Assembly: GCA_964528535.1 (NCBI GenBank)
Contig: CAZGSQ010000130.1
Span: 1 to 10,877, forward strand
Source: CAINVV01 sp964528535
GTDB lineage: Bacteria; Bacteroidota; Bacteroidia; Bacteroidales; Prolixibacteraceae
Direction of reading: 5' to 3'
Length of the DNA stretch: 10,877 nucleotides
A model generated the notes under the pieces. It did no database searches. It saw only the letters and a program-made list of their open reading frames with translations, and was not told the DNA's origin. A program made the position numbers and the translations under genes. Positions 6,391 through 10,877 of the stretch are shown here, piece after piece (within the stretch, counting starts at the first letter, position 1; the number at the start of each line of letters is the position of its first letter).

Positions 6391-6933
6391 CTATTTGATT
6401 ATTTTAGAGATGGATTTAAATTCAAGGGTGCCGGATGCACGTGTCAATTCAAAAAGTATCGATTCGACCGACGAAATTCTGATTCCCTCCTGCATGAATC
6501 GGTTCAAGGCAATGATTTTGTCGGCAGGATTTCTGGATGAGATGCAATCGGAAATGATGACAGGAAGATAACCTTTTTCTTGCAGGTCAACTGCAGTCTG
6601 GAGCACGCATACATGAGATTCTATTCCGGCTATCAGGATCGTATTCTTGGCCGATTTTTGCAAATATGCCTCATATTTTGGTTCATCCAGACAACTGAAA
6701 GTGTTCTTCTCGATGAAACTGAAGGGTAAATACAGTTCCCTGATGCTGTCTACAGTTTCACCTAGGCCCTTTGAATATTGCTGGGTATAGGTTGTAGGAA
6801 CACCCAATATCCGGAGTCCCTCAACCAGTTTCAGGCAATTCGAAATAAGTAGCTCTTTTTCTGCCATCACTGGAAAAAGTTTTTCCTGAATATCGATGAT
6901 GAGACCTGAGCATTTTTCTTTTAAAATTCGCAT
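6391..6933 (-). CDS. Isochorismatase-family cysteine hydrolase (YcaC-like)
   Basis: A 180-residue cytoplasmic hydrolase of the isochorismatase/nicotinamidase superfamily. The three expected catalytic positions are visible: Asp14 in GLIIDIQEKLF (10-20), Lys76 in FIEKNTFSC (73-81), and the nucleophile Cys109 in AGIESHVCVLQTA (102-114). Family members cleave amides or vinyl ethers with a Cys-Asp-Lys triad. The true substrate here is unknown, and the short form resembles YcaC-like hydrolases more than nicotinamidases. The ATG at 6933 gives the typical short N-terminus before the Asp strand. It lies 42 nt after the glycosyltransferase stop and 128 bp before lysC on the same strand. It could be the last gene of the envelope cluster or a separate unit. 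I see no clear promoter of its own. Confidence 0.9.
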   Translation of the reverse strand: MRILKEKCSGLIIDIQEKLFPVMAEKELLISNCLKLVEGLRILGVPTTYTQQYSKGLGETVDSIRELYLPFSFIEKNTFSCLDEPKYEAYLQKSAKNTILIAGIESHVCVLQTAVDLQEKGYLPVIISDCISSRNPADKIIALNRFMQEGIRISSVESILFELTRASGTLEFKSISKIIK

Positions 6934-6975
6934 GGTGAAAAAATTGTTAATTGGGCTTGTTGCTCATTATGTTGG

Positions 6976-8001
6976 TCAGGTAAGTTCTGAGAATTTTTTG
7001 TGCTTCAAAATGAAGTAGTTCCATAGTATATTTTTTCCAGTTGTAAATTTAAAGGACTTATTGGCACTGGTTCGAAGGATGATGCGTCGTTTCCTGACGA
7101 GTTCAGGTAGTTCCCTGTAAAATTTCAGATGGGCCGAAAATACACTGCCAAATGATCCGAATTCTCCTTTTAAGAGAAAGGTAAAAGCGGCAATTCCATC
7201 CAGTATCATTCGGAGCGGAAGTTTGATAATCAATTGTTTGGTTGGTAGGTTTTTGTACAAGAGGAAGAGGTTGTTTCTGAAATTCAGATGAATTTTGAGA
7301 GGATTGTTGTAGTTCAAGGTACCTCCCCCCAGGTGGTAGACAACAGAATCCGGACATATGTAAACTGAATATCCCAGGTGATGTGCCCGCCAACAAAAAT
7401 CAATCTCTTCCATATGAGCCCAGAATCGGATGTCAAATCCTACACATGCTTTCCAAGTATCACTTCTGACCAGCATACAGGCTCCTGAAGCCCAGGAAAC
7501 CGGTATGGTATGGTCGTATTGACCTTGGTCTTTCTCTACATGCTGCAGGATTCGACCCCGGCAATAGGGATAACCGAAAGTGTCAATAAACCCACCTGCT
7601 GCCCCGGCATATTCGAACTCAGCATGGTTTGCTGCATTCAGAATCTTGGGCTGACAAATCCCGATGGAAGTGTCCGAATCCATGAGGGCAAGCATGGGAT
7701 CAAGCCACTGCGTGGTAACCTCTACATCGGAGTTCAGGAGCAGCAAATATTCGGTCTGGATTGCTTTCAGCGCCAGATTGTACCCTTCAGCAAACCCAAA
7801 ATTGCGCTCAAGCTGCAGAAAGGTTACGGTTGGGAACAGCGTTTCAACCACCAGTCTGCTGTCATCTGTCGAACCATTATCAGCCACGACGATCGCTGCA
7901 TTTCCTTTCGAAAAAGCAACAACTGAAGGAAGGTACCTTTTCAGGAAGGTACTGCCATTCCAATTCAGGATGACTATTGAAACCTTATTGTGGTTGTTCA
8001 T
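6976..8001 (-). CDS. Family 2 glycosyltransferase (rhamnosyltransferase-like)
   Basis: A 341-residue enzyme that probably transfers a sugar from a nucleotide-sugar donor to a cell-surface glycan at the cytoplasmic face of the inner membrane. Seen: VSIVILNWNG at 7-16 (start of the GT-A fold), VVADNGSTDDS at 38-48 (nucleotide binding), LLLLNSDVEV at 86-95 (the D-x-D-like metal site), ASGACMLVRSDTW at 171-183, and FWAHMEEIDFCWRAHHLGY at 193-211, whose Glu-Asp is the likely catalytic-base region. VVYHLGGGT at 220-228 is a standard WbbL-like feature. The C-terminal part (about 245-341) is basic and hydrophobic and may attach to the membrane. Donor and acceptor are not determinable. It follows the LpxL-like gene after 80 nt, which suggests a role in lipopolysaccharide or surface polysaccharide. 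Start ATG 8001 is close before the first strand and fits the family. Confidence 0.93.
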   Translation of the reverse strand: MNNHNKVSIVILNWNGSTFLKRYLPSVVAFSKGNAAIVVADNGSTDDSRLVVETLFPTVTFLQLERNFGFAEGYNLALKAIQTEYLLLLNSDVEVTTQWLDPMLALMDSDTSIGICQPKILNAANHAEFEYAGAAGGFIDTFGYPYCRGRILQHVEKDQGQYDHTIPVSWASGACMLVRSDTWKACVGFDIRFWAHMEEIDFCWRAHHLGYSVYICPDSVVYHLGGGTLNYNNPLKIHLNFRNNLFLLYKNLPTKQLIIKLPLRMILDGIAAFTFLLKGEFGSFGSVFSAHLKFYRELPELVRKRRIILRTSANKSFKFTTGKNILWNYFILKHKKFSELT

Positions 8002-8034
8002 GGTTACAAAGACTATATTTGGCCGAATTCCAAT

Positions 8035-8054
8035 GATTTTTATAAGTAAAAATC
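8035..8054. repeat. 8-bp AT-rich perfect hairpin between the LpxL-like and glycosyltransferase genes
   Basis: GATTTTTA (8035-8042) and TAAAAATC (8047-8054) pair perfectly around the 4-nt loop TAAG. It lies about 28 nt past the stop of the upstream - strand gene and about 34 nt before the next start. No T-run follows it on the - strand, so it might be a weak terminator, a processing site or an attenuator. Confidence 0.4.
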
Positions 8055-8081
8055 TCCATCATTATAAACCTACGCGACGAT

Positions 8082-8990
8082 TTAGTCTTTTGGCTTTAGC
8101 CTTGCATTTGCTTCTCTTTTGTGTTTCCACCTTTTATGGGTCCAGAGCCAGTATTCAGGATTTTCAATGATCATCTCCTCTATCATTCGTGTCGCCTTTT
8201 CAGTAATCTCAAAAGGCTCAGTATTTTTTGCATGCGCTGCAATTAGGGAGAATTCGAGCCTGTTGTAACCTCTTTTCAACTTTCTGACATTGCAGAAAAG
8301 AACGGCAGCATCCAGTTTTTTTGAGATTTTTTCTGCACCTGTCAGGATTGGGGTTTCCTGGTTCAGGAAGGTTGTCCAATACTGAATTTCAAATTTCCTG
8401 GGTGTCTGGTCCATTAGAAATGCAGTTGCCGATGCCTCGTGGTTGTTGTAATTGGCGATTAAATGTCTGTAAGTATCTGATCTTTCAATTGGTGTGATGC
8501 CAAACTGAGACCTCATTTTGAAATAGAAATGATCAAAGCTGCTGTTGGTCAATCTTTTGTATACGACATTTCCCGAATAGGGAATGTACAATGACATACT
8601 GCAGTTCCATTCCCAATTGTTGTAATGTGCAAAAACCACAATCACCTGCCTGCCTTCTGCCAGGAATTCTTCAACAACCTCCTTGTTAAGGATGGTGTGT
8701 CGCTTCTTGATTTCATCTGCACTTATTCTGTCGTAATAGAGGGTTTCGATAAAGCAGTCGCAGAAAAAGCGGTAAAATTTCTTAGCGATCAGTTCGATTT
8801 CAATTTTTGATTTGTCTGGGAAAGAGTTGTTCAGATTTTTAAAAACGACAGATCTTCGGTACCTTACCACATGGTAGACAACAGGAAACAAAATATCAGA
8901 AAAGAAATAGTGTAATCTTAACGGAAATAGCTGAACCAAAAAGGTCAGGCTTCTCAAAAGATAGTATCCTATTTTAGTTTTGGTACTCAT
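8082..8990 (-). CDS. LpxL/HtrB-family lipid A (lysophospholipid) acyltransferase
   Basis: A 302-residue inner-membrane-associated enzyme expected to add a secondary acyl chain to a lipid A precursor. With this start, residues about 8-40 are hydrophobic (a membrane anchor). VVFAHYNNWEW at 118-128 holds the HX4E catalytic pair, His122 and Glu127. MDQTPRK at 193-199 is the conserved D-Q block, and the C-terminus has NPEYWLWTHKRWK, the W-x-H-x-R-W-K end of the family. The frame is open to 9053, but ATG 8990 forms an ATGA overlap with the stop of the inositol-phosphatase gene and has AAGGAGG immediately upstream, so it is preferred. This suggests translational coupling. Which lipid A position is acylated, and with which chain, is not known. 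The neighbouring glycosyltransferase supports an envelope role. Confidence 0.9.
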   Translation of the reverse strand: MSTKTKIGYYLLRSLTFLVQLFPLRLHYFFSDILFPVVYHVVRYRRSVVFKNLNNSFPDKSKIEIELIAKKFYRFFCDCFIETLYYDRISADEIKKRHTILNKEVVEEFLAEGRQVIVVFAHYNNWEWNCSMSLYIPYSGNVVYKRLTNSSFDHFYFKMRSQFGITPIERSDTYRHLIANYNNHEASATAFLMDQTPRKFEIQYWTTFLNQETPILTGAEKISKKLDAAVLFCNVRKLKRGYNRLEFSLIAAHAKNTEPFEITEKATRMIEEMIIENPEYWLWTHKRWKHKREANARLKPKD

Positions 8991-9802
8991 CCCTCCTTGC
9001 AGTAATATTTTGCTACAATCGATTGAAATTCTTTGTAATAGTTGTTGTTGCAAGCTACAATTTCACCGGAGAAAAGGAAATTGTTTTCCCCATGGAAATC
9101 TGTTACTTTGCCGCCGGCTTGCCGAAGGATCAGGGCCCCAGCTGCCACATCCCAGGGGCTGAGACCAGTTTCCCAGAAAGCTTCAAATCTTCCCGCGGCG
9201 ACATACGAGAGGTCTGTCGCTGCCGATCCAAGTCTTCTGATACCTTGCGAATGAACCATCAGGTATTTAATTGTTTCGACAAATGAATCAGAATTGGTAA
9301 CTTCACCATAAGGAAAACCTGTAACTACCAGTGCCTGATCGGTCGAAGATGCTTCAGAGACATGAATCTCCTTGCCATTCAACATGGCTTTGCTACCTTT
9401 CCAGGCGTAAAAACACTCATCTTTCGTGATTTCGTAGACGACCCCCAAAACGATCTCGTCCTCTTCCAGCAAACCAATGCTCACGGCAAAAGGGGGTGCA
9501 CCGTGAATGAAGTTTGTAGTACCATCGAGGGGGTCAATGACCCAGCGAAATCGTTCACCGGATTCGCTGGCTGTTCCTTCTTCGTTTATGAAACCCGAGC
9601 CCGGCAGGATTTTCCTTAGACCGTTTACGATCATCTCTTCTGCCTTTTTGTCGACATACGAGACAAAATTTGCTTTGCCTTTCAATTCAACACGATTGAG
9701 ATCAAAGTTGATTCTTTCACCAGCAATAAATGCTCCGGCTTCTTTAGCGATGGTGATGACCTCCTGACAGATATTTTCCAAATCATTAATTTTATTTGTC
9801 AA
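8987..9802 (-). CDS. suhB: Inositol monophosphatase family protein (SuhB-like), start codon uncertain
   Basis: A metal-dependent phosphatase that removes phosphate from myo-inositol 1-phosphate or related sugar phosphates. Seen on the 271-residue frame: FINEEG at 71-76 (Glu74/Glu75), WVIDPLDGTTNFIHG at 87-101 (D-P-x-D-G-T-x-N with Asp90 and Asp93), and WDVAAGALILRQAGG at 217-231, the second metal motif. All are intact. The start is the odd point: there is no in-frame ATG until residue 57. TTG codons lie at 9802 (given here) and 9781. A good promoter (-7 box at 9800-9807) overlaps the first TTG, which would put transcription start downstream of it and favours 9781. An ATG at 9786-9784 is one base out of frame (see findings). 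In some bacteria SuhB also aids ribosomal RNA transcription, but the substrate and role here are not established. Confidence 0.92.
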   Translation of the reverse strand: MTNKINDLENICQEVITIAKEAGAFIAGERINFDLNRVELKGKANFVSYVDKKAEEMIVNGLRKILPGSGFINEEGTASESGERFRWVIDPLDGTTNFIHGAPPFAVSIGLLEEDEIVLGVVYEITKDECFYAWKGSKAMLNGKEIHVSEASSTDQALVVTGFPYGEVTNSDSFVETIKYLMVHSQGIRRLGSAATDLSYVAAGRFEAFWETGLSPWDVAAGALILRQAGGKVTDFHGENNFLFSGEIVACNNNYYKEFQSIVAKYYCKEG

Positions 9803-9829
9803 AAATAGCGATTATCCTTGGTGAGGCAA
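9800..9829 (-). promoter_or_regulatory. Bacteroidota-type promoter upstream of the inositol-phosphatase gene
   Basis: On the - strand, TTG at 9829-9827 is followed after exactly 19 bp by TATTTTTG at 9807-9800, matching the -33 and -7 (TAnnTTTG) elements and their usual spacing. It fits the 35-bp gap between mtaB and the phosphatase gene. It could drive the phosphatase, the acyltransferase and possibly the glycosyltransferase. Its position bears on the disputed start codon. Confidence 0.5.
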
Positions 9830-9837
9830 TGGGTAAA

Positions 9838-10830
9838 CTACAAGATAGAAGCAGTCACAATTCCCTTCTTCTGTTGTTGCTTCAACAGTACCTGCCTCGT
9901 CTGGTTCGAAAGGCCCGCATCAAAGGGTACTTCGACTCTGATGTAATTTTCGCTCCAGCCGCTTGAAATATTTGTATTGGATTGATTTTCAAAGAGAACA
10001 GAAACTGTCCTGCCGAGATTCGCTTCACAGAATTTTTGATGTTTTGTATCAGAAAGCTGTATCAACATTTGTGTCCTTTGCTTTCGTTCGCCGAAAGGAA
10101 CGACTCCTTGTATGCCGAGTGCCCTGGTGTTGGCCCGCTCTGAATAAGGGAATGCGTGCAATTGAGATACATCAAGCTGCTCAATAAATTGATAGGATTT
10201 GTCGAACAGTGCTTTAGTTTCTCCATTCATGCCCGCAATCACATCAACGCCAATGAATGCAAACGGAAGCTGTATCCTGATCTCATCGACTTTTTGACGG
10301 AACAGCGAAGTGTTGTAACGCCTTTTCATCAGTGCCAGTACTTCATCACTCCCTGCCTGCAAGGGGATGTGAAAATGCGGCGCAATTCTTTCTGATTGAG
10401 CCACAAATGAGATAATATCCTTGCTCAAAAGATTTGGTTCTACAGACCCCATCCTGATTCTGACAAGTTCTTCTGTTTGGTCCAGAGCCCTCAAAAGATC
10501 CAAAAAAGTCTCACCAGTACTTTTGCCAAAATCACCGATGTTAACTCCCGTGAGGTTGATCTCTTTGATGCCTTGGGCAGCAAGATTTTTTGCTTCTACA
10601 ACCAAGCTTTCGACCGAAGGATTGCGGCTTTTTCCCCTGGCCAAAGGGATGGTACAATAACTACAGAAATAATTGCATCCATCCTGAACTTTCAAAAAGC
10701 TGCGGGTTCGGTCGCCATACGATGAAGATGGATGAAATTCCTCTATTTCCTTGAAGGTACAACCATGGATCTCGCTCGAAGCATGTTTGTCGAGGTTCTC
10801 AAGGTATTTGGAGATGCTGAATTTGTCGTT
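9838..10830 (-). CDS. mtaB: MtaB, tRNA t6A37 methylthiotransferase, 5' end lost at contig edge
   Basis: A radical SAM iron-sulfur enzyme that puts a methylthio group on t6A at tRNA position 37. The frame stays open from the stop at 9838 to the adapter junction at 10830, giving 330 residues. The first TTG at 10695 is internal and not the real start. Read from the right edge: the end of the UPF0004 domain (about residues 1-40, including YLENLDKHASSEIHGC), then GDRTRSFLKVQDGC leading to CNYFCSYC, the CxxxCxxC radical SAM cluster site with Cys codons starting at 10677, 10665 and 10656. The SAM barrel (INLTGVNIGDFG, FHIPLQAGSDEVL) follows, and last a TRAM-like end (GWSENYIRVEVPFD). ARGKSRNPS after the cluster and the overall pattern fit MtaB rather than MiaB or RimO. 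About 100 N-terminal residues, with the second cluster's cysteines, are missing because of the assembly edge. Confidence 0.92.
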   Translation of the reverse strand, partial: NDKFSISKYLENLDKHASSEIHGCTFKEIEEFHPSSSYGDRTRSFLKVQDGCNYFCSYCTIPLARGKSRNPSVESLVVEAKNLAAQGIKEINLTGVNIGDFGKSTGETFLDLLRALDQTEELVRIRMGSVEPNLLSKDIISFVAQSERIAPHFHIPLQAGSDEVLALMKRRYNTSLFRQKVDEIRIQLPFAFIGVDVIAGMNGETKALFDKSYQFIEQLDVSQLHAFPYSERANTRALGIQGVVPFGERKQRTQMLIQLSDTKHQKFCEANLGRTVSVLFENQSNTNISSGWSENYIRVEVPFDAGLSNQTRQVLLKQQQKKGIVTASIL

Positions 10831-10877
10831 AGATCGGAAGAGCGTCGTGTAGGGAAAGAGTGTTCAGAGCCGTGGAT
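10831..10877. other. Illumina P5-side TruSeq adapter contamination (not genomic)
   Basis: Bases 10831-10863 begin AGATCGGAAGAGCGTCGTG and continue as the reverse complement of the Illumina universal (P5-side) adapter. Bases 10864-10871 (TCAGAGCC) sit in the 8-base i5 index place. The reverse complement, GGCTCTGA, is what I remember as TruSeq HT index D504. The final six bases, GTGGAT, depart from the expected GTGTAGAT, as expected in a low-quality tail. In the mtaB frame the adapter reads through as LFPYTTLFRS, another recurrent artefact peptide. Confidence 0.97.

Noticed and set aside
8002..8020. TAGTCTTTG as a -7 box for the glycosyltransferase gene
   Set aside because: It has three bases instead of two between TA and TTTG and ends about 8 nt from the ATG, too close for a usual leader.
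7510..8170. Overlapping + strand open frames across the glycosyltransferase and LpxL-like genes
   Set aside because: They are antisense to genes with complete catalytic motifs and themselves show no family signature.

Overview
This is a contig from an uncultured or draft-sequenced member of the Bacteroidota, probably Bacteroidales/Marinilabiliales-like. The evidence is the gene families, Bacteroidota-type promoters with a TAnnTTTG -7 element, few Shine-Dalgarno sites, and outer-membrane proteins of types common in this phylum. The genus cannot be fixed from the sequence alone. Both ends are not genomic. Bases 1-47 are the Illumina P7/index/TruSeq adapter and bases 10831-10877 are the P5-side adapter with its index. 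Only 48-10830 (10,783 bp) is biological, so the two edge genes, purE and mtaB, are cut by the assembly and not by evolution.

The left half is read on the + strand. It holds the last 53 codons of purE (purine synthesis), then a probable two-gene outer-membrane unit: a PorV/PorQ-like small beta-barrel and a large beta-barrel protein with an N-terminal helix-hairpin-helix region. After a 243-bp gap with hairpins and a TAACTTTG promoter box comes a PlsB/PlsC-like glycerolipid acyltransferase.

The right half is read on the - strand and converges on the acyltransferase, the two stop codons sharing a TTAA. Reading in the direction of transcription from the right end, it holds mtaB (tRNA ms2t6A37 methylthiotransferase, 5' end missing), an inositol-monophosphatase (suhB family), an LpxL/HtrB-type lipid A acyltransferase coupled to it by an ATGA overlap, a family 2 glycosyltransferase, an isochorismatase-family hydrolase, lysC (aspartate kinase), and a 65-residue DUF5808 membrane protein.

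Much of the window serves the cell envelope: phospholipid and lipid A acylation, sugar transfer and outer-membrane barrels. The rest is ordinary housekeeping (purine, aspartate-family amino acids, tRNA modification). I see no CRISPR, mobile element, RNA gene, defence system or biosynthetic gene cluster. The most useful observations are the adapter ends with their chimeric ORF, the missing in-frame ATG of the inositol-phosphatase gene, and a few small inverted repeats. I did not find a convincing undescribed system.
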